64,000 bases of DNA, from the NCBI GenBank assembly GCA_029582265.1, contig CM055830.1, positions 25,575,619-25,639,618 on the forward strand. The letters run 5' to 3'. Position 1 is the stretch's first letter. Every line of letters starts with the position of its first letter. Positions 37,956-48,600 of the stretch are shown here, piece by piece. The stretch comes from Zoroaster sp. YZ-2022 (taxonomy: Eukaryota > Echinodermata > Asteroidea > Forcipulatida > Zoroasteridae). The notes beneath the pieces are model-generated. The model saw only the letters and a list, made by a program, of their open reading frames with translations, did no database searches and was not told where the DNA came from. The translations under genes were made by a program, and so were the position numbers.

Positions 37956-40275
37956 ATTTGCCACTTCCTGTCAAACCGGAAGTCAAAGTTTAATATGTTA
38001 AAACAATCATATCTCAACAACCACAAGAGGTAAATTCACAATTTTGTACCATTGTACAGATCGTTAATTGTCAAAAAAATATTTACAAAAAGGTGACCCA
38101 ATTTGACCTTACTTCCTGTCCAAACCGTAATTCAAAGTTTAATATTTAAAAAAATATATATCTCAACAACCACAAGAGGTAAATCCACAATTTTTGTACC
38201 ATTGTACAGATCGTTAATTGTCGAAAAATATTTACAAAAGGTGACCCAATTTGACCTTACTTCCTGTCCAAACCGTAAGTCAAAGTTTAATATTAAAAAA
38301 TCATATCTCAACAACCACAAGAGGTAAATTCACAATTTTTTGTATGATTGTACAGATGTTAATTGTCGAAAATATTTACAAAAAGGTGACCCTAATTTGA
38401 CCTTACTTCCTGTCCAAACCGGAAGTCAAAGTTTAATATTAAAAAATCATATCTCAACAACCACAAGAGGTAAATTCACAATTTTTGTAAATGATTATAC
38501 AGATTGTTAATTGTCGAAAAATATTTATAAAAGGTGACCCCAATTTGACCTTACTTCCTGTCCAAACCGGAACTCAAAGTTTAAAATTTAAAAATATCAT
38601 ATCTCAGCAACCACAAGAGGTAAATTCACAAATTTTGTATGATTGTACAGATCGTTAATTGTCGAAAAATATTTACAAAAGGTGACCCCAATTTGACCTT
38701 ACTTCCTGTCCAAACCGGAAGTCAAAGTTTAATATTTAAAAATATCGTATCTCAGCAACCACAAGAGGTAAATTCACAATTTTGTATGATTGTACAGATC
38801 GTTAATTGTCGAAAATATTTACACAAAGGTGACCCCAAATTTGACCTTTACTTCCTGTCCAAAACCCGAAGTCAAAGTTTAATATTTAAAATCATATCTC
38901 AACAACCACAAGGAGGTAAATTCACAATTTTGTATGATTGTACAGATCGTTAATTGTCGAAAAATATTACAAAAAGGTGACCCAATTGACCTTACTTCCT
39001 GTCCAAACCGGAGTCAAAGTTTAATATTTAAAAAATCATATCTCAACAACCACAAGAGGTAAATTCACAATTTTTGTACCATTATACAGATTGTTAATTG
39101 TCGAAAATATTTACAAAAGGTGAACCCAATTTGACCTTACTTCCTCCAAACCGGAAGTCAAAGTTTAACATTTAAAAAAATATCATATCTCAACAACCAC
39201 AGAGGTAAATTCTAATTTTGTATGATTGTACAGATCGTTAATTGTCGAAAATATTTACAAAAGGTGACCCTAGTTTGACCTTACTTCCTGTCCAAACCGG
39301 AAGTCAAAGTTTAATATTTTAAAAAATCATATCTCAACAACCACATGAGGTAAATTCACAATTTTTGTACCATTATACAGATTGTTAATTGTCGAAAAAT
39401 ATTTACACAAAGGTGACCCTAATTTGACCTTACTTCCTGTCCAAACCGGAAGTCAAAGTTTAATATTTAAAACAATCATATCTCAACAACCACAAGAGGT
39501 AAATTCACAATTTTTGTACCATTGTACAGATCGTAATTGTCAAAAATATTTACAAAAAGGTGACCCCAATTCTCACCTTACTTCCTGTCAAACCGGAAGT
39601 CAGTTTAATATTTAAAACAATTATATCTCAACAACCACAAGAGATAAATTCACAATTTTGTGCCATTGTACAGATCGTTAATTGTCAAAAATATTTACAC
39701 AAGGTGACCCATTTTGACCTTCTACTTCCTGTCCAAATGAGTCAAAGTTTAAAATATCATATCTCAACAACCACAAGAGGTAAATTCACAATTTTTGTAT
39801 GATTGTACAGATCGTTAATTGTCGAAAATATTTACAAAAAGGTGACCCAATTTGACCTTCATTTCCTGTCCAAACCGGAAGTCAAATTTAATATTTAAAA
39901 AATATCATATCTCAACAACCACAAGAGGTAAATTCACAATTTTTGTACCATTATACAGATTGTTAATTGTCGAAAAATATTTACACAAAGGTGACCCCAA
40001 TTTGACCTTACTTTCTGTCCAAACCGGAAGTCAAATTTTAATATTAAAAAAAAATCATATCTCAACAACCACAAGAGGTAAATTCACAATTTTTGTACCA
40101 TTATACAGATTATTAATTGTCGAAAAATATTTACACAAAGGTGACCCTAATTTGACCTTACTTCCTGTCCAAACCGGAAGTCAAAGTTTAATATTAAAAA
40201 AAAAATCATATCTCAACAACCACAAGAGGTAAATTCACAAATTTTGTACCATTATACAGATCGGTAATTGTCAAA
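37956..40275 (-). repeat. Satellite array in inverted orientation
   Basis: About fifteen 150-bp units read on the minus strand (visible as 'ttcctgtccaaaccggaagt' and 'tatctcaacaaccacaagag'). Its left end abuts the gap. Its right end stops inside a unit at 'cggtaattgtcaaaa' (about 40275), where the Tc1/mariner-like element sequence begins. No leader hairpin or tail is included. The units carry many small indels. Confidence 0.95.
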
Positions 40276-41138
40276 ATTAAAGCGATTTTGTCTCTCCAGT
40301 TTTTACTGTGTTTCAAATTCAGAATTCGGGCATTCAATTTCGTTTCGAGGCATTAGAATTCCTTTAGCAATGTGTTCAATTTAGCATATCGTCGTTCTTT
40401 TTCGTTTCGTACAATCATCATTCAATTTAGCAAAGCTGGTTCAAGTGGAGATTTTTGCTGATTAATTTTTTTTCAATTTCGTAAAGAGGCAATCAATTTC
40501 GCTAAATGAGAATTGAAATAAGTACGATAAAGAAATGCGAACAAACAGAAAAACTAATTAATTGTACTAGACAACTGTTTCGTATCTTCACTTTAATGCA
40601 GTCAAACCTTTTGTTTTTCTTTATTCATTTAAGTTTCCCGTAGATTTTATATGGGGCCTATTGTTCTTTTTTTCTTTCTTTTTTATACTTTTTTCTTTTC
40701 TTGTGTTTTTTAATTTAAAAAAAAAAATTTTTAATAGGTTTTCCTGGCCAATTTCGGGAAAAAATCATTCAATTTGATACCCAGCTCATTCAATTTCGTT
40801 TGAAAATAAATGCTCAGCTACATCAGCATTCAACAGTTAAAAAGAGTCATTCAATTTCAACACTTGAGCATTCACTCGACAAATAAGATCATTCAATTTC
40901 AAACGGTCGCTAAGTTCATTCAATTTCGTCAAAGCCAGCAGCAACAGGCTGGTCGACTATTCAATTTCATCAATGAGCAACCATTTTCCAAATGTGTGCA
41001 TTCAAATTTGTTTCTGTGATATGTGCTTTCTGGTTCATTTTGCCTGTAAATAAAGGCAGGATATTCTGAGGAGAAATCATTTCTACACTAGTTCCGAGTT
41101 ATACACCTCTCAGTAAATAGACGATTTCTGAAGCAAAG

Positions 41139-42242
41139 ATGGCTGCGCATGGTCATTACGTGGTGAACAATATAGATAGAGGGAGGCTGGCTGAAGCATT
41201 CGAGAACAATCAGGCTGACTACTTAGACTTGGCAGACACTCTCGGCATCAAGAGATCTACCGCAAGGTCCATCGTGGCTACATACTTGCGTGCCGGTCGT
41301 CACGAGAAGTTGCCTACGGGAGGGGCACACAACACCAAGATAGATCAGGAGATGCGAGATGAGCTGGAGCGATTGCTGGACGACAACCCTCTAACTAACA
41401 CTAATTCAGATGAAAGATGAACCCAACACTCTCTACCAGACAAACCAACCGTGTCTCCCAGCACTATTGCCAGAACCCTGGACGGCATGCTCATGACCCT
41501 TAAACTCGCAGAGGACGTGCCTGATGCCCGCAACTCGCCCAGAGTACTCGATATGCGTGTATAGAGTACGCGCAGTGGTTCATGCAGTACGGAGTTGTCG
41601 GCCACTGCGTGTTCATATCATATAATCGACGAAACTGGCTACAACATATGGACGAGACGCTCTTATTTGGAAGAGCCCCTCGTGGTATCCCAGCGAGACG
41701 CGTGGTACACGCACAACGCGGACGCAACTGCAACGTAACATTTGCTGTTTCTGGGGAGATTGGTCTTGTACACCACCGAATAGCCTTTGAGACTGTAACG
41801 AGAGAAAGATTGTAAGAGTTTCTGGCTGACACAGCTCGTGAGTGCGAAAATATGTTCCCTGCAGATGAGCCAGTCTTTCTTGTGTACGACAATGCCAGAC
41901 CCCATGTACGCGCCCAGCTCCCAGCAGGAATCAACCAGCAGATCCAGTTGAAGCGTCTACCACCCTACTCACCATTCCTGAACATGACAGAAATGGCCCA
42001 TTCCGTTATTCACAGCTAGTGTCAAAAGAGATTTGGCCCTCCCAGAATGGCAGCTACGAGTAGGGGACAGGGACGCAGCACATGAAGCAGGAGTGAATCT
42101 TCAACAGTGGAGGGGTGGTCTCATTCAAGAAGTGGCTCAACAGAATGTGGGACAAATAATTCATGAAAAGTGCGTGAGATGGTACAACAACAGCCAAACT
42201 TACATGCCCAGATGCCTAGCACGTCAAAACATTGAAGATTAA
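41139..42242 (+). pseudogene. IS630/Tc1-mariner-like transposase, decayed
   Basis: Starts MAAHGHYVVNNIDRGRLAEA, homologous to the outer element's transposase. The N-terminal part has a helix-turn-helix-like segment ('LADTLGIKRSTARSIVATYL'). Frame 1 stops at 41420. Homology continues in other frames: 'SPSTIARTLDGM', a D-E-T-G-Y-like catalytic stretch near 41630, 'VFLVYDNARPHVRAQ' near 41875-41920, and 'LPPYSPFLNMTEMAHS' near 41960-42005. Several frameshifts and a stop (TAA at 41812-41814) make it non-functional. The second Asp and the Glu of the DDE triad are still encoded. Confidence 0.9.
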
Positions 42243-42743
42243 AGAAACCAATTTCAGATAAACGTAGAATTATAGACGAAATAAACAGAAAAGAAAAGGA
42301 CCTGTGAAAAAATCCACAGGGAAACAACAACATTTAATTTTTAAAACGATGCCCCCTTATAATTATAAGCTTTTGTTTATAAAAAAAAATCATTTGTTAA
42401 TTTGTAATTTGACATGGTCTGAACATAAACGAATAAAGAAGACGACCAAAAAAATAAGTAAAGACCAATGTAAGCAGTAACAAGGCAAGAGCAAATAATT
42501 GTGTGTGTATTAATTTCATACTTATGGGCCATAAGTTATTTAACTTTATTAAACTGCTTTTTAAAAACAATATTTAAAGTTTAGTCATGGGGTAACAAAC
42601 GCAAAAGGAACAATTATTGCAATTAAGACAAACAACAAGAATTAAATGAAACTCAAAACATGGAAACGCATAACACATGGAACAAAACCTGCCAGTAAAA
42701 GAACAATTGCTAACTTTAAACTCAAATAAGCCGTATCATACTC

Positions 42744-43110
42744 ATAATAATAATAATAATAATGTATAGATTTATATAGCGCACGTATCCACCAACTAAG
42801 TGGCGCTCAAGGCGCATTATATTATTATCCCTGCTCATAAGGCTCATAAGGCTCATAAATCATTCCTGAAACCATCTCAGCTCCCTGGGGAGTATACAGC
42901 TCAATTGCTGCCATTTCTAGCGCATAGAGAGCAAACCATCTCTGCCTTCACAGGTACCCATTTAACCCCTGGGTGGAGAGAAGCAATTATGGTTAAGTGT
43001 CTTGCTCAAGGACACAGGTGTCACGGCCGGGGCTCGAACCCACACTCTGCTGCTGGCAACACCAGAACTTGAGTTCTGTGCGCTAGAGACGACACGGCCA
43101 CGACAATCCA
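42744..43110 (-). mobile_element. Type A SINE, second half of a dimer
   Basis: Minus-strand type A SINE with tail (ATT)n at about 42744-42762, body with 'ccctggggagtatacagctc', B box and a slightly damaged A box ('cgctagagacgacacggcca'). Directly abutted by a type B head at 43111. Confidence 0.88.
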
Positions 43111-43296
43111 CTTTTCGTGCATTATACAACACACGGGACCTACGGCTTTACGTCCCATCCGAAGGACGAAGCAATTATGGTTAAGTACCTTGCTCAAGGA
43201 TACAAGTGTCACGACCGGGGCTCGAACCCACACCCTGCTGCTGGCAACACCAGAACTTGAGTTCGGTGCGCTAGACCGCTCGGCCACGACACTCCA
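43111..43296 (-). mobile_element. Type B SINE head and centre, first half of a dimer
   Basis: Minus-strand tRNA-like head (A box at about 43275-43290, B box near 43220), and the type B centre 'cctacggctttacgtcccat' at 43140-43159. It has no tail of its own and runs into the type A copy, so the pair reads as a type B-type A dimer on the minus strand. Confidence 0.85.
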
Positions 43297-43902
43297 TGTT
43301 GAATTTGAACGCTCAAATGTTGAAATGCATTGCCCATAAACGAAAAAGAAAAGAAACAACAGCTACAAAATCCTGTGCGCTTCGATGACTCTGAATTTGA
43401 TTGCACCTATTGCGAAAATGTGGTAGATATTCAACATAAGAATGGTGATCTTGTAGTTGAATACCTATAAACGAAATAGAATGAAAAGAAAGAAATCATG
43501 TGTGCACGAAAACGAAATTGAATGCAATAATATCGAAAGAGAAACCCTAGTTGGATTGAATTATCAAAATCGCGTGAATTTGAAAGCGTGTTGATGAAAT
43601 TGAATGATTTTTTGTTGAAATTGGCCGGGAAAACCTATATTTATTTTTATTTTTTTGTTTGGGGGGGGGGGATCTTTATTGGTTAACTGACCAAGACCTA
43701 ATTTGTTTTTGTGTTTGTGTTTGTGAAACATTAACGTTTTTTATTGTTTGGGTGTTTCTTTATGGGTTTTTTTTATCCTGGTTTCTTATTGTTATTTATG
43801 TTGTTTCTTCCTCAACCGTCAATCTGTTGGCGTGCCAGACATCGTGACATATATGTTTGGGTATGGTTATACCACTGCATGCACTTCACTTGGGTGATGG
43901 CA

Positions 43903-44904
43903 TCAACGCTCTGAATGGGCTGCTTGTTGAAGGAGATCGCACCTCCACTGCTGCATGTTCATTCCTGCTTGCCGGGCAGCCTGCCTGTCTCCGACGCGTT
44001 GTTGCCACTCCGGTAACCCAAGGGTGCGCTTAACTGCAGCCTTGAATGCAGAATGTGCCATCTCCGTGCTGTTCAGGAATGGGGAGTAGGGAGGAAGCCG
44101 CTTCAGCTGGATCATTGGGTTGGTACCTTCAGGGATTTGGGCTCGCACGTGAGGCCTCGCATTGTCGTATATGAGGTATAGGGGCTCGTCGTCTGGGAAA
44201 ACTGCAGCACACTCTTGAACTGTGTCCGCAAGAAACTCCTCGAATCTCTCTCGCGTCACAGTTTCGAATGCGATTCGGTGGTGCACCAAGCCGAGTTCAC
44301 TAGAAACAGCGAAGGTGACATTGCAATTCCTCCCTCGTTGTCTGTCGACGACTCATCTTGCGGCGATCCCTCGCGGAGCTCTACCCTGGGAGCGTCGAGT
44401 CCAGACGTTATAACCTGTCTCGTCAGTGAAGACTAGATGCGCCAGAACGCCATGCTGCAGGAACCACTCATCATACTGGACGCGTTGATGAAGTACTTCA
44501 GGGGAATTTCTCGCATCAGGAACGTCCTCCACTAGTTTCAGTGTAATCATCATCCCATCCAATGCCCTGGCTATGGTGGCAGTAGAAACCCCGGGCTTCT
44601 CCGGCAGATGCTCACTCAAAGTAGACTTCATCTGCAGAGGTGTCAAGATGGGATTAGCGTCAAGGATGCCTTGCAGATGGTTTCGCATCTCGTCATCCAT
44701 CTTGTTGTGGGTTGCTCCTGCTCTTGCCAGCGTCTGTCGCCTTCCAATCCTCAAATATGTTGCAACAATTGACCTTGCTGTGGACCTGTTGATGTTCAAA
44801 TTGACCGCAAGCTCAAGGTAGTCTTGCTCATTTCCCTCGAAGGCCTCAATCAACCTTTCTCGATCTACCTGGGACACTATGGCGTAGCGACCACGAGCTG
44901 CCAT
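43903..44904 (-). pseudogene. IS630/Tc1-mariner-like DDE transposase with one nonsense codon
   Basis: One reading frame of 333 codons, in the size range of Tc1/mariner transposases, interrupted only by TGA at 44355-44353 (codon 184). The relic at 41139 has CGA (Arg) at the equivalent position, so this is a CpG-type transition. Order: helix-turn-helix region around residues 25-55 ('LELAVNLNINRSTARSIV'), a second DNA-binding region to about residue 125, then the DDE_3-like catalytic core. Putative catalytic residues are D161 (VFTDETGYN), D247 (YDNARPHV) and E281 (SPFLNSTE), with 33 residues between the last two by my count. It lies in the outer element, minus strand, about 400 bp from its right terminus. 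Everything but the one codon looks intact, so decay is recent. Confidence 0.9.
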
Positions 44905-45423
44905 TTCTAGAAATATGCGTATAAAAATGTAGCGAAAGCTCGTCTTCGAAGTACATCAGCAAAGTGACTCCTGTACCAATAAGTGAACCGTATTTATGCA
45001 TTTAACATTCTAAAGGAAACAAAAGTTTAAAACAGCGTTTTTTTGATTGCACAAATGACAGAAATGCCTGCCCAATAATGAATTTGAATGAACAAACACA
45101 CGCCTCGAAAAGCTTCTGCGAATTTAAATACTGGTTTGTTGAATTGTTACATTGCATAGTTATTTTATTAAATCGAATGACGCAACAGTACTTTTGCCTC
45201 GTCATAAAACGAAATCGAATGACCATTTTCAGCAGCATTCAATTTCGCGCGAAATAGAATGGCGCAGTGGTTAAATTGGCTGCTCATTTGCCGAAATTGA
45301 CCGAGAAAACCTATAACACAGAACTTCTATGGTTAAAATTAATGATGAAGACATCGATCAAATGACCACGGTTACAACTAGGATAATTACAACAAGGACA
45401 AGCCTGTACAGGTTGTGACAGGG

Positions 45424-46069
45424 TTAACGCTATCAAGCTCTATACCCAATTTTTGAAATAAATTCCACATTTTTGATCAAAAATAGTATTTTTCCCATAC
45501 TTTCCTTAATTTTTATCCATTGGCCATGGAGTTTGGCGCAAATGTCATCTTCAGTACAAGCAACATTGACATTTAAATCTTCGCTAGAGGGCGCGATAAG
45601 CAATAGTTTTGGTAATTTTTTTATCCAAAGGTACAATAAAGGCATATATAATAACATCCGTGGTTACTACTGATAACACAAATTGATACATTGAGCAAAA
45701 AATTCTGAAAAACCTTTAAAAAATAAGTGTTTTGTAACAAAATACGTCATTGCATTTAAATGTAATGGCGGCTATATTGGATTCCCAGAATGCATTGGAA
45801 GTGATCACATGACTCAATATTGGATGTTTAAAAGTATCAAAAATCTAGTATTTTTAACAAAAAAGTTGAAATTCAATTGGACCTGTTCAAAATAAACGGT
45901 TGCCATGGCAACCATGAACACTCATTATCATTGACTTTTGCGTGAAGGGGTCCCAAAGAATAGTTAGGAAAAGTCAGTAAATTTCAGCGCAATAGGACAA
46001 AGCGTTCTTGCAATATTATTTTAACATTTCACAGGGGGAACATTGTGTCCTCAGGCCTGAAAGGGCTAA
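45424..46069 (-). mobile_element. piggyBac-type MITE, copy 1
   Basis: Inverted copy of 58981-59682 and 646 bp long. The left end is TTAACGCTATCAAGCTC. The right end, read inward, is TTAGCCCTTTCAGGCCTGAG, its TTAA mutated to TTAG. Internal landmarks shared with copy 2 are 'ccagaatgcattggaagtga', 'aatggcggc', 'gaaattcaattgg.cctgtt' and 'gtttggcgcaaatgtcatct'. It has no coding capacity. Confidence 0.88.
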
Positions 46070-47812
46070 CATCATTACCTAATGCAGTGCGTGAACATCT
46101 CTTTGACTTTTTGATTGGAAATCTAGATATCGATAATGGTTAGTAAAGTGCAAAGGAAAGAGGCTGAAAAGAGACCGATACATGAACGTCCTGATTTTTT
46201 TTAATGGAATTATTGAGCTAATCTGAAACGAACACTTAATGAGGTAAACAAAAAGAAGCTCAATTAATTTCACGAAGGTAAATTCTAACTTAACAAGGTA
46301 CATTAGAAATAATATTTTCCAGAATTCAAGAGTGAGAAAGCGAGAAGTTTCAGTATAAAGCTGCTGAGACAATTCTGAAAACGCGCCTACTCCCGTTGGT
46401 TTTAAACCAAATCACTGGCAGACTATATAGTGTTAAGAGAATTCGCCGAGCGTCAGAATTTTTTTTATGGCAAATCGTCCAGGAGTTTAATTTCAAAGTT
46501 AAGCTGTAAAAAATACAGTTAGAAGTCCACGAAGAGATTCTTATTACTGAACTGAACTTGTTTTAGTGATTCCTATGTATATTTGGAAATCACCTTATTA
46601 TCGCCAATTGAAGTCACCAAGCTAGTCAAGAATAGACAGCCTCTGAGTGCATAAAATCGCTGGCCAGAAAAGAGAGGACTGCGTTTGGAAGGTGTAAGCC
46701 ACTTGAAGTTGTAAGCCACTTTTAATAATTGTAATTTTAGTAATTAAGGACCATTGTATTAAGTTTGATTCAAACTTTGTATAATCGTATAAACTTGATT
46801 AATTTGTGTTAATTAAACAATTTGAATAATTGATGTTGTCAAGTGTAACCTTGTTTGATTTCTTTGTTACGTCTAGAAATTGCAAATTATATCGCTATAG
46901 GTGTTGCTGGCCGTATTCACTGAAACTGTTCAAGCATAATTATTAGCTAAGCGATAAGGACAGAGCCATTACAGTAAAAGTTGGAAGAAAAAGTAAAAAA
47001 TCATGAAGGAGAAGGGGAATTTGAAGAGTACGGTGGTTGATGACCTCACAATGATAGTCTGAACTCATTTTCATTCGGAATATATTTACTTAATCTCAAA
47101 ATATTTTTCCAGGGTTCAAGTGTATTCAATTAAACAGGGTCAGACACAAGAGAGCCAAAATAGAATCTGTATCGCGAAATCTGTAAATAAGTTTAAAAAT
47201 TTGTTTAACTCTATTATTAAAGATCATCAGAGCGAATACATAGGGTATAGTTTGGTTTCAACTGAAAGGTAAACGTTTTGGATTCAGAAACGATATTTGT
47301 GTTACCGTTGTGAACATTTGGCCACAGACGCGGAACGCCAACACGAATTACACATATTAGACGCAATTTTAACTAAATTTTTAACTCAACTGGAAATTTG
47401 CATAACCATGGCATTTTTGAAATCCCTGAGTGATTAAAACCTGCTTTGTTAACTCGTACCAGATAATGTCCAACAGAGATCGTGTAACAAATACACTTGG
47501 AGAACATTTAGCTAACCTGTGTCTATCGGCTTATCTGAGAATCCTAAAATCACATGTTTTCACGAACCAAGTAAAGACAACTTAGTAGAATAAGTGTGAT
47601 TGATTGTGTTGTACTATCTGGAAACATTCATACTACAGTGAGATTTTGAGGTTTGATGTTACTCCACTGAATGAATGTTCAGACCACTGTTTACTAGATT
47701 TCACTCTCCGGTTATGTGTTAATGAGATAATAATAGAGCTAATATTGAGTTGAATGGAAACAACATTCAGGGTCTGAATACTCCACATTCTAGCGAATAA
47801 GCAAATACGTAT
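46070..47812. other. Unique non-coding stretch
   Basis: About 1.7 kb without a supported gene. Short frames (for example minus 46079-46372) show no domain. No repeats shared with the rest of the window were seen. Confidence 0.5.
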
Positions 47813-48054
47813 AATTGATTTAATTTTGCCCTACACCGACGTGTGTATAGCACTGTATGCTCAGTGCTTTCCGAGTGTCTGTGAAAAAACTACACAGGTG
47901 ACTCGGGCGGGATTCGAACCCACGACCTCCTGCTTACTAGTGCAGACGTCCGAATCCCGCCCGAGTCACCTGTGTAGTTTTTTCACAGACACTCGGAAAG
48001 CACTGAGCATACAGTGCTATACACACGTCGGTGTAGGGCAAAATTAAATCAATT
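47813..48054. repeat. Perfect inverted SINE pair (104-bp arms)
   Basis: Left arm 47813-47916 and right arm 47951-48054 are exact reverse complements by my reading, with a 34-nt centre (47917-47950). The arms belong to a second tRNA-derived SINE family: right arm sense, left arm antisense, running from the B-box region (CGAATCCC) through 'cagacactcggaaagcactg' to 'ggcaaaattaaatcaatt'. RNA from either strand would fold into a long perfect duplex. Confidence 0.93.
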
Positions 48055-48143
48055 GTTTATCTCCCGCCGCAGGAATTTCACCAATCTATATATATCGCGG
48101 AACCCGCTGCTATATAGGATTCTAGCCGGCCAATCGTCATCGG
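48055..48143 (+). mobile_element. Second-family SINE, 3' part
   Basis: Continues the right arm: 'tctcccgccgcaggaatttc', then 'atcgcggaacccgctgctat' and 'ggattctagccggccaatcg'. With 47951-48054 it gives the unmodified reference for the hypermutated copy that follows. Confidence 0.8.
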
Positions 48144-48394
48144 GCAAGCTCGGTGGTCGGGGGGTTGGGACGTCTGCACTGGTGGGCAGGAGGTCGTGGG
48201 TTCGGGTCCCGCCCGGGTCGCCTGTGTGGTTTTTTCACGGACACTCGGAGGGCGCTGAGCGTGCAGTGCTGTGCACACGTCGGTGTGGGGCAGAATTAGG
48301 TCAATTGTTTGTCTCCCAGCGCAGGAGTTTCACCAATCTGTATATGTCGCGGGGCCCGCTGCTGTGTGGGATTCTGGCCGGCCGGTCGTCGTCG
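48144..48394 (+). mobile_element. Second-family SINE copy with A-to-G hypermutation
   Basis: A 251-bp tandem copy (GCAAGCTCGG at 48144 and again at 48395). Compared with the copies on both sides it carries about 38 A-to-G differences and no clear T-to-C, C-to-T or transversion outside one two-base site near 48317. Examples: GGTCAAGAGGTTAAGACG reads GGTCGGGGGGTTGGGACG; GGAAAGCAC reads GGAGGGCGC; GCTATATAGG reads GCTGTGTGGG. All three other copies agree on A, so G is derived. The A box is altered, so Pol III activity of this copy is doubtful. Confidence 0.92.
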
Positions 48395-48600
48395 GGCAAG
48401 CTCGGTGGTCAAGAGGTTAAGACGTCTGCACTAGTAAGCAGGAGGTCGTGGGTTCGAATTCCGCCCGAGTCACCTGTGTAGTTTTTTCACAGACACTCGG
48501 AAAGCACTGAGTATACAGTGCTATACACACGTCGATGCAGGGCAAAATTAAATCAATTGTTTATCTCCCGACGCAGGAATTTCACCAATATACAAATATG
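48395..48600 (+). mobile_element. Second-family SINE, intact head
   Basis: tRNA-like head (A box TGGTCAAGAGGTTAAGACG, B box GGTTCGAATTCC), followed by 'cctgtgtagttttttcacag' and ending near 'caatatacaaatatgtatac'. It is the best full-length reference for the family and is not hypermutated. Confidence 0.85.

Larger units (their letters stand above)
40737..43635 (+). mobile_element. Inner IS630/Tc1-mariner-like element
   Basis: Terminal inverted repeats: left GGTTTTCCTGGCCAATTTCG (40737) and right, inverted, GGTTTTCCCGGCCAATTTC (43635), both followed inward by AAAAAATCATTCAATTT. TA dinucleotides flank it (40735-40736 and 43636-43637), as expected of Tc1/mariner. Subterminal arrays of CATTCAATTTCG point inward at 40765-41010 and outward-complemented at 43305-43600. 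It contains a decayed transposase (41139-42242) and a dimeric SINE (42744-43296). Confidence 0.85.
40290..45311 (-). mobile_element. Outer IS630/Tc1-mariner-like element, split by a nested relative
   Basis: The right end is clear: read inward from the TA at 45312 it starts GGTTTTCTCGGTCAATTTCG. The left part at about 40320-40520 carries the family's CATTCAATTTCG-like subterminal motifs but no intact terminus, so it is probably cut at the satellite junction. Between 40737 and 43635 a second member of the family is inserted. The transposase gene (43903-44904) lies on the minus strand. That the left flank belongs to this element is inferred from motif orientation; otherwise it could be a third fragment. 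Confidence 0.6.

Noticed and set aside
37312..38026. Frames of about 190-230 residues across the gap
   Set aside because: They consist almost entirely of Ns; only the left end is real LINE sequence.
41345..41934. Minus-strand frames of 86-144 residues
   Set aside because: They are antisense shadows of the decayed transposase, which is recognisable on the plus strand.
48014..48481. 155-residue plus-strand open frame
   Set aside because: It spans tandem SINE copies; the hypermutated copy removed stops (TAG/TAA to TGG/CGG-like codons), making an accidental long frame.
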